Of a stretch of DNA of 48,053 nucleotides, positions 8,616-17,200 are shown piece by piece. Made by a program: the position numbers and the translations under genes. The notes below the pieces were generated by a model. It was not told the DNA's origin and made no database searches. It worked only from the letters and a program-made list of their open reading frames with translations. Origin of the DNA: Verrucomicrobiota bacterium (GTDB lineage: Bacteria; Verrucomicrobiota; Lentisphaeria; JABSQK01; JAJFLO01); assembly GCA_021772635.1 (NCBI GenBank), contig JAJFLP010000129.1:1-48053 (forward strand), in the 5' to 3' direction. Numbering within the stretch: position 1 is the stretch's first letter; every line of letters begins with the position of its first letter.

Positions 8616-8987
8616 TTACTGCAATCGGATATCGTCCATCGGGTAGTGTTTTTTATTGCGGGTAAAAAGAGCGTCCGCATATAGACAGGTCGATGCCCCG
8701 ATCAGAGCGTCCGCAATTTCGACGGCGTGACTCTTGCCGTACTCCTGGAGATACTCGCCGGCTTTAATCCCAATCTTTTCGTCAATCGCGATGAAGTTAA
8801 GGTTTTGAAAAAAATACCGAATGGTTTTTTCTTCACCAGGACGAACCCCAGCATGAATTTCAGCCAACGATACTGGAGTATACGAAATAACGTGTTTACT
8901 GGAATGCCACTTTCTAATGCGCTCAATGATTTTAGTATTGCCCCGGAGACACTCAATTATGACATCGGAATCAAGAATTATATTCAT
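8616..8987 (-). CDS. vapC: VapC family PIN-domain ribonuclease toxin
   Basis: PIN-domain protein of 123 aa. It starts NIILDSDVIIECLRG, with the first catalytic Asp in strand 1; a conserved Glu lies in SLAEIHAG (~residue 44), and the third acidic site is in EIADALIGASTC (~92). The late RNKKHY segment matches the 'TRNxxHF' end of VapC. VapC toxins are Mg-dependent RNases acting on tRNA or rRNA. All acidic positions seem retained, so it is probably active. It follows the vapB gene on the minus strand with a short overlap. Confidence 0.88.
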   Translation of the reverse strand: MNIILDSDVIIECLRGNTKIIERIRKWHSSKHVISYTPVSLAEIHAGVRPGEEKTIRYFFQNLNFIAIDEKIGIKAGEYLQEYGKSHAVEIADALIGASTCLYADALFTRNKKHYPMDDIRLQ

Positions 8988-9228
8988 TCACGTTCTTTCG
9001 GTCTCCGGTTCTAAGGTTTCGTATGAATTGTTCGGAATCAATCGATCGATCACTCCATAAACCACTCATGTCATCCAATGCACATTCGAAATCCAGTTTC
9101 CTCTCAGAAAAATACACCGCTGCGATTGCGGATCTGATCAAATCTGAAACCGTTTTCTTACCCTTCGACGATAACTCCTTTAAGGCCTTCCATTCGTCGT
9201 CGTCTATATATATTTGAGTTCTATGCAT
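8971..9228 (-). CDS. vapB: VapB-like ribbon-helix-helix antitoxin
   Basis: Antitoxin of 85 aa. The N-terminal MHRTQIYIDDDEWKALKEL and KTVSDLIRSAI form a ribbon-helix-helix (CopG/Arc-like) DNA-binding domain. The C-terminal half is the toxin-binding tail. Its end overlaps the start of the PIN toxin gene by 17 bp, the usual antitoxin-first order. An in-frame start four codons upstream (9240) is possible, but the ATG at 9228 gives the canonical start of the first strand. Confidence 0.82.
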   Translation of the reverse strand: MHRTQIYIDDDEWKALKELSSKGKKTVSDLIRSAIAAVYFSERKLDFECALDDMSGLWSDRSIDSEQFIRNLRTGDRKNVNEYNS

Positions 9229-9343
9229 AATGTATAACATACATCGTTTTATGGCCGTTTCAAGTAACGGAGCCGTCGATTCAATGTGTCGTCGCTCTAT
9301 GCTCTCCGTTCCGGGCCCTATGCTTTAGGCTCTAAGCTTACGC

Positions 9344-10129
9344 TCACTCCTTCACCATCGTGGATGAGTTATGTTCCACGATGAGTTTTCTAAGTACCGA
9401 CTCCGTATCGATCGTAACGGGTTTTCCGTAGAGGGTACCGTTCTCCAACTGGTCCAACAGATTTTCGTAGAACTTCAGATCTTTTTCGACCAGCTTTAAT
9501 TGGTCTATGGGGACCTCGGACAGCCGATCTCGAAGCGAACCGGCGAGTTCATTAAGCTCAGATTCAATCAATTTCACAGTCGCTGCGGCCAGGCGATCAT
9601 TCTTATCCTCGTGTATGTTGGTGCATCGTATACGCAGTGAGTCCAGCAGATGAACCATCCGCTGTTGTACGATTTCCTCCCCCCACAACTGTCGCTTTTC
9701 AAGTTGCTTCGGAATCGCCAGGATTAATCCGGATTCCAGTATAACGATGCCCACTATTAATGCGGTTGACAAGAACGCAGCCACCCCGGTTTTTCGATGA
9801 AACTGCGCGCGTTGGAACTCGAGGATGAATCGAAGCCGATACCCGTCCAGAAATATCAGGTCGCCATTCCATATTACCGTCGTCTTCGCGGTCAACGGAT
9901 CGTCGTTAACCCGAACAGCAATGGCCTCGTCGTTCTTCTCGAGGACGAACTGTTTATTTTCGTCCTTGAAGATAGACAGTCCAACTCCAGGAAGACCTTC
10001 AAGACAGATGTCGCAACCAGATTCTGAGCCGATTAGAATCCGGTGCTTTTCGAATCGCCGTATAGATTTTGTATCCGCAACCGGCGCGCCGTCGTTATCG
10101 GTAGTATTAACAATAATTCGAATTGACAT
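9344..10129 (-). CDS. FHA-like domain protein with one transmembrane helix and coiled coil
   Basis: 261 aa. Residues ~1-105 resemble a forkhead-associated fold: HRILIGSESGCDICL corresponds to the 'xxIGRxxxxDIxL' core and VIWNGDLIFLDGYRLRF to the closing strands, but the SxxH phosphothreonine contacts are not clearly present (VGLSIFKDENKQ). A hydrophobic helix follows (~115-137), then a charged, probably helical coiled-coil region to the C-terminus. This suggests a membrane-anchored scaffold with a cytoplasmic FHA head. The partner kinase is not apparent. The gene lies downstream of the acyl ligase gene on the same strand with a ~57-bp gap. Confidence 0.6.
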   Translation of the reverse strand: MSIRIIVNTTDNDGAPVADTKSIRRFEKHRILIGSESGCDICLEGLPGVGLSIFKDENKQFVLEKNDEAIAVRVNDDPLTAKTTVIWNGDLIFLDGYRLRFILEFQRAQFHRKTGVAAFLSTALIVGIVILESGLILAIPKQLEKRQLWGEEIVQQRMVHLLDSLRIRCTNIHEDKNDRLAAATVKLIESELNELAGSLRDRLSEVPIDQLKLVEKDLKFYENLLDQLENGTLYGKPVTIDTESVLRKLIVEHNSSTMVKE

Positions 10130-10186
10130 AAGAGTCTCTTGCAGCAGTTACTTTTTTGCTTATCGAAAAAATCAACTGCTTTTGTT

Positions 10187-11752
10187 CTATGCTTCGTTAT
10201 TTAACGTGAATGCCAGGTTTTTGATCGTGGCCAGATCCAATTTTCCCGTGCCGAGCATCGGAAGCTTCTCAACCCTATGAAAGTCCCGAGCCTTCGGAAT
10301 CCACAGATTCGGCAACCCGCGAGTACGCAATTCAGCGATGATCTGATCTGCTGACCACTCAAGATCAACGTGAACGACCATCAATTTTTCGCCCTTTACC
10401 GGGTCTGTAACCGATGTAACTGCAACTGCGTTCCCGGTTAATCCCAGCAACCGATAAATCTCATCTTCTATCGCTCCGTGCGGAACCATCTCGCCGGCGA
10501 CTTTGCTGAATCTGGAGATACGTCCAGTTATCGTTATATAGCCATCTTCGTCGATTTTAGCGATATCTCCGGTATTATACCAACCATCCGAAATGACTTG
10601 TTTCGTTCTCTCCGGATCGTCTAAATAACGTTGCATTACGTTAGGACCGTTCACCAAAAGCAGGCCTTCGCCGCCGTCGACAACGGATTCTTTGTTCTCA
10701 GGATTAACGATCTTGACTTTTACCCCGGGTATCGGTTTCCCGACACAACCCGGCTTACCGCACTCGCGGCCGAACTCGTCCATGTTCTCCGGCACATTCA
10801 CTGAAACCACCGGTGACAGCTCGGTGCATCCGTAGCCTTCCACAGGCAGAATGCCGAACTTATCTGCAAATCGCTTTTCAACACTGGTCGGCAGTTTCTC
10901 TGCGCCGACGATCACGACTCTTAGACTCTTAAGTTGTTGCTTGTCGCATTTCCGAATGTAATTCTGTAAAAACGTTGGTGTCGCAAACAGAACTGTACAC
11001 CGAAATTCCTCTACCATTCTACCTATAGTTTCGGCGTCCGTCGGATTCGCGTGGCAGACTACCGGTATTCTTGAGAATAGCGGCAGAAGAAAGTTGCCCA
11101 TATAGCCGAAAGAGTGAAAGAACGGCAACGTTCCCATCATAACGTCATCGCTTCGTAGATTTATCGTTTCGGACACCGACTCCAAATTCGATATTAAGTT
11201 GTCATGCGACAGCACGACCCCTTTCGGCGTCCCGGTAGAGCCACTGGAGAAGAGTACGGTTGCGGTAGTATCACCCGAAATCGGAGATCCACGGAGAAGT
11301 CCTTCTATGTGCACCGCTGCCTCGTGAGTCGCAGGGGAGGGCGGTTTTTCTTCGGCCTCGCCCGTCGTTTCGATATCCCACTTTTCCAGGTAGGTGAACT
11401 CCTTTCGCTCCGGGATTCCGATATGCTCAATAAACCGCTTACTGGTCAAGACAGTTCGAATCCCGCATTTCCTAATCGCGTGTTCAATTGCATCGGCTGA
11501 ACTCGTAAAATTCAGGAAAACCGGGATTCTATCCGACAGCATGACTCCAAGGGCGGCGACAACTGCTGTGCCTGACGTCGGAAGGATCAGGCCGATATAC
11601 GGGTTATCCTCCACAGTTCCCAATTTACCTGAAAGGGAAACGCTCTGATCCAAGATGTCTTGATTCGTCCATCTTGTGCCTGTTGAGTCATGGATTCGAT
11701 TCGCATCTGGCTGCGAAATGAGGTTACGAAAGATTATTTGGGTTAGTTTCAT
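10187..11752 (-). CDS. AMP-forming acyl-CoA/acyl-ACP ligase
   Basis: ANL-superfamily adenylating enzyme, about 521 aa from the chosen start. The P-loop-like TVLFSSGSTGTPKGVVLSHDN and the aryl/acyl motif VEGYGCTELSPVVS are present, as are WYNTGDIAKIDEDGYITITGR (ATP ribose contact) and the catalytic Lys in MLGTGKLDLATI. Similarity in style is to the synthetase domain of Aas and long-chain fatty-acid ligases; the substrate is not determined. A start at 11752 (MKLTQIIFRNL) begins the domain correctly; an in-frame ATG at 11830 would add 26 residues of non-family sequence. Followed on the same strand by the FHA-like gene. Confidence 0.85.
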   Translation of the reverse strand: MKLTQIIFRNLISQPDANRIHDSTGTRWTNQDILDQSVSLSGKLGTVEDNPYIGLILPTSGTAVVAALGVMLSDRIPVFLNFTSSADAIEHAIRKCGIRTVLTSKRFIEHIGIPERKEFTYLEKWDIETTGEAEEKPPSPATHEAAVHIEGLLRGSPISGDTTATVLFSSGSTGTPKGVVLSHDNLISNLESVSETINLRSDDVMMGTLPFFHSFGYMGNFLLPLFSRIPVVCHANPTDAETIGRMVEEFRCTVLFATPTFLQNYIRKCDKQQLKSLRVVIVGAEKLPTSVEKRFADKFGILPVEGYGCTELSPVVSVNVPENMDEFGRECGKPGCVGKPIPGVKVKIVNPENKESVVDGGEGLLLVNGPNVMQRYLDDPERTKQVISDGWYNTGDIAKIDEDGYITITGRISRFSKVAGEMVPHGAIEDEIYRLLGLTGNAVAVTSVTDPVKGEKLMVVHVDLEWSADQIIAELRTRGLPNLWIPKARDFHRVEKLPMLGTGKLDLATIKNLAFTLNNEA

Positions 11753-11839
11753 AAAACCCGGATTAATCCCCGCTAAAATAGGTGTCGGGGTAGTGGTGTA
11801 AGCGCGTTTCGCGGCAATTACAGATGTCAATTGCCGGGA

Positions 11840-13774
11840 TTACTGCTTATCGTTAGTAAGCATTTGATCCGAAGAATTACTAAGCTCAGGTGTGGATGTT
11901 TCGGACAGCCGTTCCTTCATTTTCTCGGATAACAATGCCTGGAACGATTTCGTCATCGCCTTATACGGACTGTAGTATATATTCACATTCCCTCGATCCG
12001 TATCTTCCCAGAATGTCGGTGTGCTAGATTCCAGAAGTGCGATAGAACTGTCGAAGATCTTACAAAACGTCTTTTCATCCACGACATCAAGATCATCGAG
12101 TAAGTTATCGATAATCTTTAGCACGAGCTCGTTCTCGCGCGCATTAAGGTAAAACAACGCTAACGCGATCTCGATAATACGAACCCCGGATTTTACGAAT
12201 TCTGTATTCGGAATGTTCCGACGATCGTAGTCTGGGGGATTATCCAGGGTCAGGTATTGGGCAAGTAGCTTCTCCTGCTCCTTGAAATCCCAGTTTTCAT
12301 GGTAGATATAGATCATTATGTCCTTTAACTCAGCAGACAGGCCACTAACCACGAAGTACAGCACTGGATTGGTTTCCCCGTATTTAAGTATTTCGTTGCC
12401 ATACGACCGCCAGTAACCGAAGGCGGTCTTGAGTAGCTCGTGATTTCCGCTTACAACCAGGCATTTCAGAAAATTCGCGTAGTGAAAAGCGAGGTTAAAT
12501 AGATGCCGTCGTTCATTGTTAGTTAACGCGTGTTTAATCGCGAATCGCATGAATGTATTGAAGCGTATAAGCAATGCCTCCACCAGCCGTTCGTCGTTAT
12601 CTTCAACCGCTTCTCGACCTACATTAGTCAACTCAGATGCGCACAGGGAAGCCAGTTCGAACTCGCCTTTGTCCATTAATCTTGTGAACGCGTTCCCCAA
12701 AATACGAAAGCATTTTTCCTCATAGAATGTTCGCTTCTCCGACATTTCTTCAAACTGTGAGTCAGTGAACGTTCTGAAAGAGATATCATTCCGTATTACA
12801 TGCGTAATTTTAAAAAAATTAGGGTTCAGTTTGGGCTTTATACTGACGTAGAGTTGAATCGAAACGCTGATTTTTTTTATGATATCTGCCCGTGTTTCCT
12901 TCAGTTCTACGTACTGGAGCATCTCGTCCATTTCATTTAACGATTCCAAGAAGAAAAACTGCGCTTCCTCGACGGAACTCGCATTATCCATAAGCGGCAC
13001 CATTATCCGTCTCCTGAGGAGTTTTATCTGCCGGATATTTTTTCGAAAGATCGTGTTAATAACTTGATCGGTCTTGGTATAACGCAGGATGTAGAAGATA
13101 TAGGGCAATGCTAAAAGGATTGAAACCGGCAAAAAGACGTAGAAATTCAAAATCTCGCTCGATGGTCGATATTGGAGGTCGCCGAATGTTGACGAAATTG
13201 CGGGATGACATGCGGCCATCACTATGAACCAGATATAGTACAGACTAATCCATTCTTGCAGATAAAAGTCGATCAGCTTCGGGGTCCGCTGGGATGCGAT
13301 TGATATAACGATTACGAGGGTTCCGAGAATAAGGGAAAGTAGCGATAACCACGTCTCCGGCGCCGAGAGCAGATTATCGCTCTGCAAATTTTCCATGTCG
13401 ATCTGGAAGATATTCTCGGTTTTCTGCAGAAAAGGCTCATGGAATTTGTTGAACACTATGTCAAGTACCACCATCGTGACCAAAACGATGACGAACGATG
13501 TCCGGGCAGGGTTCCTGTACGGGAAACTGACCGTTCTATAGCAACCGTATAAAAACTTATTTTTCAATATATCTCCTTGCTCGTTCTGAAGATGTTGCAG
13601 GCAACCCTGTAAAATGATTCGGAGAAAAACCTCGACTGCGTCTTGCGACGACGGCACATGGAAGATAAATATACTGGAGTAATTATTTACGGCAATCGTT
13701 TTAATAGGAATCGCGGTGTGTGACGGTGTCGTAGTACTTTCCCATTGACGCGCAGCAGTGGGAAAAATCGCCAT
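11840..13774 (-). CDS. Unassigned multi-pass membrane protein with large helical C-terminal domain
   Basis: I do not recognise the family. Hydrophobic helices lie near residues ~93-110, 140-162, 178-195 and 215-238, followed by ~400 residues of soluble, helix-rich sequence without catalytic motifs. The membrane part and the TPKLIDFYLQEWISLYY loop resemble DUF2254-like or other predicted cytoplasmic-tail membrane proteins, but not decisively. The first ~60 residues are atypical, and the true start may be an internal TTG/CTG nearer LKNKFLYGCYR. It ends 10 bp before the longest form of the adjoining acyl ligase frame on the same strand, so the two may be co-transcribed. Confidence 0.55.
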   Translation of the reverse strand: MAIFPTAARQWESTTTPSHTAIPIKTIAVNNYSSIFIFHVPSSQDAVEVFLRIILQGCLQHLQNEQGDILKNKFLYGCYRTVSFPYRNPARTSFVIVLVTMVVLDIVFNKFHEPFLQKTENIFQIDMENLQSDNLLSAPETWLSLLSLILGTLVIVISIASQRTPKLIDFYLQEWISLYYIWFIVMAACHPAISSTFGDLQYRPSSEILNFYVFLPVSILLALPYIFYILRYTKTDQVINTIFRKNIRQIKLLRRRIMVPLMDNASSVEEAQFFFLESLNEMDEMLQYVELKETRADIIKKISVSIQLYVSIKPKLNPNFFKITHVIRNDISFRTFTDSQFEEMSEKRTFYEEKCFRILGNAFTRLMDKGEFELASLCASELTNVGREAVEDNDERLVEALLIRFNTFMRFAIKHALTNNERRHLFNLAFHYANFLKCLVVSGNHELLKTAFGYWRSYGNEILKYGETNPVLYFVVSGLSAELKDIMIYIYHENWDFKEQEKLLAQYLTLDNPPDYDRRNIPNTEFVKSGVRIIEIALALFYLNARENELVLKIIDNLLDDLDVVDEKTFCKIFDSSIALLESSTPTFWEDTDRGNVNIYYSPYKAMTKSFQALLSEKMKERLSETSTPELSNSSDQMLTNDKQ

Positions 13775-13901
13775 CTACGCACGGCGCGATTCCCGTGATT
13801 CAAGGAATCCACGGGAATCTATTCGAATCTGACCTTAGAGCGAAGGCATCGAATTTTATACTTATTTATTACGAACAACTGACAACTAGTCTCTGAAATT
13901 C

Positions 13902-13993
13902 GGAGGGGTGGTCGAGTGGTTTAAGGCAGCGGTCTTGAAAACCGCCGTGGGGTTCACGCTCCACCGAGGGTTCGAATCCCTCCCCCTCCGCCA
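13902..13993 (+). tRNA. tRNA-Ser (anticodon UGA)
   Basis: A complete class II tRNA. The acceptor stem pairs GGAGGGG with CCCCTCC, with G discriminator and encoded CCA at 13991-13993. The anticodon stem GCGGT/ACCGC encloses the loop CTTGAAA, giving UGA. A long variable arm (CGTGGGGTTCACGCTCCACCG) and T-loop TTCGAAT follow. Plus strand, alone, downstream of a short heptamer-like tract. Confidence 0.97.
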
Positions 13994-14039
13994 GTCTTCG
14001 CTCTCGGCTATGGAATTGCCTCTTAGCTACGTCTGGCTT

Positions 14040-14067
14040 CGCCGTGGGGTTTACGCTCCACCGAGGG
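14040..14067 (+). repeat. Detached fragment of the tRNA-Ser variable arm
   Basis: Twenty-eight bases match tRNA-Ser positions 13943-13970 with one mismatch (ttc versus ttt in the variable arm). No acceptor or anticodon arm accompanies it, so it is not a tRNA gene. It could be residue of a tandem duplication or of integration at the tRNA. No integrase is nearby. Confidence 0.8.
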
Positions 14068-14229
14068 GGCGAGCAGCGAACGGAGTGAGCTATGTGCGGG
14101 GCAGTGAAGTTTCGTTGTTACGCAATTGAACGTCAATCCCTCCCCTTTATACAGCGCAATACATCGTTTACACTTTGACGACAGGACATGGTTTATTGTC
14201 AGGTGCTGGTGGAAATGCTGAAACTAACA

Positions 14230-14505
14230 TAGTGTACTGTTATTTAATTCCTATGCATTTGATTGCGTCTATTTTAACGCATGGGTAGGCAGCGATTCTG
14301 CGTGCATACCCGAAGGTATGTACCAGATTCACTAACGCCGCCCTGCATTGAAATACACGCAACCCTTTGGGCGTGAGTCTTTTGGGTTTCAGCAAGCATC
14401 GAGATGAATCGACGATGCTTTGGCATCGCCTTATTCATCTCGATGTAACTGAAAAACCAAAATATCTCTCGTCAAATGTAAAGGAATTTAAATAACAGTA
14501 CACTA
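14230..14505. mobile_element. MITE with TA target duplication (IS630/Tc1-mariner-like)
   Basis: A non-coding element at 14232-14503 is bounded by ~20-bp inverted repeats: left GTGTACTGTTATTTAATTCC, right the complement with one extra A. TA dinucleotides at 14230-14231 and 14504-14505 flank it, the duplication made by IS630/Tc1 transposases. Inside is a long hairpin: CATCGAGATGAAT and ATTCATCTCGATG, extended by TTTCAG/CTGAAA, around 14383-14456. A shorter GCATACC-cgaa-GGTATGT stem is also present. No coding capacity. Family assignment rests on the TA duplication and is inference. Confidence 0.75.
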
Positions 14506-14694
14506 GATTGAAAAGGAGTCGCCCTTACTAATCCGGTGGTTTCGGTTATAGTAACTGGGTTCATGCGTATCGATTTTTGCGTTCTGAGATAACTTTTTTA
14601 AACATGCGCAATAGGTGTGGGTGGCGCGGTAAACGCGTTTGGGATAGAATGCGTAAATATCCGAACGAAATACTGAATTAGGTAAAAGGTAAAA

Positions 14695-15129
14695 ATGTCA
14701 GACTCTCAAGATATCGTAAAACTGACGAAAGCCTTCACGAGCGAACTAGCCCACCTCAACGCGGTTCGTACGTGGACCCGGGACGCATGCAGAGACCACC
14801 TTCCCGAGATTGATGATATTCTCATAAACTACTTTCAAATAGCTGCTGTCGAGGTGTTTACAAATATTGTTAAACACGGATTGGATGCGGATCCAAACCA
14901 CAATGTGACCTTTGAAATAACCGTAACAACCGAGGACATTGAGATCGTGATATCCGATGATGGACGATCATTCGACCCGAATACACTCGAAGATCCGGAT
15001 CTCTCGGAAGGGCGAGAGGACGGCATGGGAATCTACATTATAAAACAGGTAATGGATTCGGTCGTGTACCACAGTAAAGATTCAACGAGAAGCAAGAACC
15101 GCTTGCACCTTGTCAAAAAACTGGATTGA
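14695..15129 (+). CDS. RsbW/SpoIIAB-like anti-sigma serine kinase (HATPase_c)
   Basis: GHKL-fold ATPase of 144 aa. The N-box is AAVEVFTNIVKHG (residues ~53-65), the G1 box SDDGRSFDP (~87-95) and the G2 box GMGIYIIK (~112-119). Such proteins bind a sigma factor or other partner and phosphorylate the STAS antagonist. The STAS antagonist gene follows 112 bp downstream and a SpoIIE-type phosphatase lies at 17184-18791, completing a partner-switching module. No sigma factor is encoded here, so the output could be a distant sigma or a non-sigma target. It begins ~190 bp after the TA-flanked MITE. Confidence 0.88.
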   Translation: MSDSQDIVKLTKAFTSELAHLNAVRTWTRDACRDHLPEIDDILINYFQIAAVEVFTNIVKHGLDADPNHNVTFEITVTTEDIEIVISDDGRSFDPNTLEDPDLSEGREDGMGIYIIKQVMDSVVYHSKDSTRSKNRLHLVKKLD

Positions 15130-15241
15130 ATGGAGCGCGCGGTGAAATCTAGCCGGTCGAGAATCGGCACCCGGGAAAGGAAAATCAATAACCTTTTCCG
15201 CGGAGTGTGATTTTCGCTTTGCTTCAAAAAGGGGGATTACA

Positions 15242-15583
15242 ATGGAAATTTCTCACAGAACACTCGAACAAGTTCTTGTGATCGTACCGAATGTCGAGCA
15301 TCTCGACGCGAATAATACGAATGATCTTAAGCATCAGGTATCGGAACTTATCGAGCAGAATGCTGCCACCTGTGTTGTATTAGACCTGCGGGAGGTTCAG
15401 TTTGTCGACAGCTCCGGCATCGGCAGTCTAATCTCGCTATTAAGAACGATTAAGAGCAATAATGGACAGATTGCTTTAGCCGGCGTAACCCGAACGGTAC
15501 AGAGCGTCTTTGAGATCGTCAGGTTACACAAACTTTTCGATATTTACGACAACGTGGACGAAGCAGTTAAGGCGTTGGCCTAG
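15242..15583 (+). CDS. Anti-sigma factor antagonist (STAS domain)
   Basis: A 113-aa single STAS domain. The regulatory serine sits in VVLDLREVQFVDSSGIGSL; the Ser pair at ~57-58 is the site phosphorylated by RsbW-type kinases and dephosphorylated by SpoIIE-type phosphatases. When unphosphorylated it should bind the 14695 kinase. A strong GGGGG ribosome-binding site precedes the ATG. Its TAG stop (15581-15583) lies within the CTAG target duplication of the adjoining MITE, so the element inserted exactly at the gene end without truncating the domain. Confidence 0.9.
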   Translation: MEISHRTLEQVLVIVPNVEHLDANNTNDLKHQVSELIEQNAATCVVLDLREVQFVDSSGIGSLISLLRTIKSNNGQIALAGVTRTVQSVFEIVRLHKLFDIYDNVDEAVKALA

Positions 15584-15761
15584 CCTGAATAATTCACCAG
15601 TATTCTGCTACGAGCCCGAATCTCTGCTCAAATAAACCGATTGGCTTGACTTCACATCTTAGTGAATGAAAATTCACTTTCACCGTGGCGCCTTCTCCAA
15701 TCGTCTTATTATGAACGAGTTAAGTTCTCTCGCGACGAATCGCGTGAATTAATCAGACTAG
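15580..15761 (+). mobile_element. Complete 174-bp MITE with CTAG target duplications (family F1)
   Basis: The body at 15584-15757 is flanked by CTAG at 15580-15583 and 15758-15761. The termini form an inverted repeat: CCTGAATAATTCAC at the left versus the complement of GTGAATTAATCAG(A) at the right. An internal hairpin AGTGAAT-gaaa-ATTCACT lies at 15661-15678. The first 144 bp match the copy at the right window edge with two differences, and the copy at the left edge closely. No reading frame. The parent transposase is unknown; a CTAG duplication is compatible with several DDE families. Confidence 0.88.
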
Positions 15762-15817
15762 AGATCGTGGCCGTAGACGTACTTATTTTTTGATCCTACC
15801 GAAACGAATTGGGACTT

Positions 15818-17089
15818 ATGGCGGAACATCCTGGCAACCAGTCTGATCCTGAATACCATAGTCTCAATCGCGACTCCGCAATTATCGAGAAAAGAAATCT
15901 CGGTAAGGCAGTCGTTGTATTTGAAGACGTATATTCCTACCTCGACGAGATCGACGCCCTCAATCAATTGGGTAATTATCGACTGCTACGGGCCAAAGAT
16001 ACAACCCAATTCTTCGGATATATCAAGGACGAAAATCCAGATCTGATAATATGTGACATCGGGTCACAATCCTTTGATGCGTATAAGATCTGTTTCGAAG
16101 TCCGCGAGCAATTGAACGACGTAAAATTACCGATTCTCGCAGTTATCCCGAAATCGTCGGATATAAACATCACCGGAACGATCGGCCGGGTTTTTAATGA
16201 TTTTATAGTCAAGCCGTTCGATGCGCAGGAATTTCGAAACCGTATAAGTATCAATCTCGAACTCTCGAATCTTAAGGCTGCATACGATCGGTTTGTGCCA
16301 TCGGAATTTCTACATTTTCTTGAGAAACGCAGTATTCTTGATGTCGATATCGGCGATCACGTTGAACAGAGTATGTCGATACTTTTTTCGGATATTTGTT
16401 CGTTTACGACAATGTCTGAGCAAATGAGTCCCAAGGATAATTTCAATTTCCTCAATTCGTACCTTGCAGCAATGGAGCCGGTCGTTCGCCAGAACAATGG
16501 ATTCATCGATAAATACATCGGGGACGCGATAATGGCGCTCTTCTCAGAGGAATCCGGCCATGCCGTTGATGCGGCGATCAGCATGCTGCATGCGTTGAAG
16601 GTTTACAACAGTTCACGTGAGCAAAGCGGGTTGGAGGCGATCCGAATCGGGATCGGCGTCAACACTGGAACGATGATGCTCGGAACAGTCGGCGGCAGTA
16701 AACGAATGGAAGGGACGGTCATCAGTGATGCCGTTAACTTAGCCTCGCGTATCGAGCATATGACTCGAGCGTACGAGTTATCGATCTTGATCGGCGAAGA
16801 AACTTTCCTGAGTCTGGAGGACCCGAATAAATACTGTCTGCGTATAATCGACCACGCGAAACCGAAAGGCAAAACGGAGTCAGTCACTGTATTTGAAGTA
16901 TTCGACGCCGACGAACCGGAGGTGCGGACAGCAAAGAGCGAAACGAAAACGATATTCGAACGCGCGGTGATGCTTTGTCAACAGAACGAGTATGCCGCGG
17001 CCTTGCCGTTATTTACCGAGTGCTTCGACGCAAACCCCGCGGACTCTGCCGCCCGTATATACGTAGATCGGTGCCGCAAATTCGGGTAA
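15818..17089 (+). CDS. Receiver-like domain fused to class III adenylate/guanylate cyclase
   Basis: About 423 aa. A receiver-like domain (~25-150) has the phosphoacceptor strand LIICDIG and VKPFD lysine, but the usual acidic pair after strand 1 is replaced (VVVFEDVY), so phosphorylation is uncertain. The cyclase domain (~180-360) has the first metal Asp in ILFSDICSFTTMSEQM and the second in YIGDAIMALF, plus SDAVNLASRIE with the transition-state Asn/Arg. The C-terminal ~60 residues look like a TPR pair (AVMLCQQNEYAAALPLFTECF). It makes a cyclic nucleotide, probably cAMP by family. Start chosen at ATG 15818 with GGGA 4 bp upstream; TTG 15809 is possible. Confidence 0.87.
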   Translation: MAEHPGNQSDPEYHSLNRDSAIIEKRNLGKAVVVFEDVYSYLDEIDALNQLGNYRLLRAKDTTQFFGYIKDENPDLIICDIGSQSFDAYKICFEVREQLNDVKLPILAVIPKSSDINITGTIGRVFNDFIVKPFDAQEFRNRISINLELSNLKAAYDRFVPSEFLHFLEKRSILDVDIGDHVEQSMSILFSDICSFTTMSEQMSPKDNFNFLNSYLAAMEPVVRQNNGFIDKYIGDAIMALFSEESGHAVDAAISMLHALKVYNSSREQSGLEAIRIGIGVNTGTMMLGTVGGSKRMEGTVISDAVNLASRIEHMTRAYELSILIGEETFLSLEDPNKYCLRIIDHAKPKGKTESVTVFEVFDADEPEVRTAKSETKTIFERAVMLCQQNEYAAALPLFTECFDANPADSAARIYVDRCRKFG

Positions 17090-17200
17090 CAGGTTCTTCG
17101 CGGAACTGGGTGCGTCTGGTAGGAAGTTTCACTATCTTCGCGCCTATTTCGTACTCCTAACCTTACTCGTGATCTTAATCAGGTTAGAGAGACGTGAAAT
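17089..17200 (+). repeat. Dispersed repeat family F2, copy 1
   Basis: Shares ordered blocks with 18867-19010: GGTTCTT...CGGAAC, GGTGCGT, ATCTTCGCGCCT, TCGTACT and GTGATCTTAATC. It lacks the GAACTTTTCGTTGGATTTTC core seen in the other two copies, so it is decayed or shortened. It starts at the end of the cyclase gene and its end overlaps the phosphatase gene's 3' end. Confidence 0.6.

Noticed and set aside
14040..14067. Second tRNA-Ser gene
   Set aside because: Only the variable-arm portion is present; no acceptor, D or anticodon arms.
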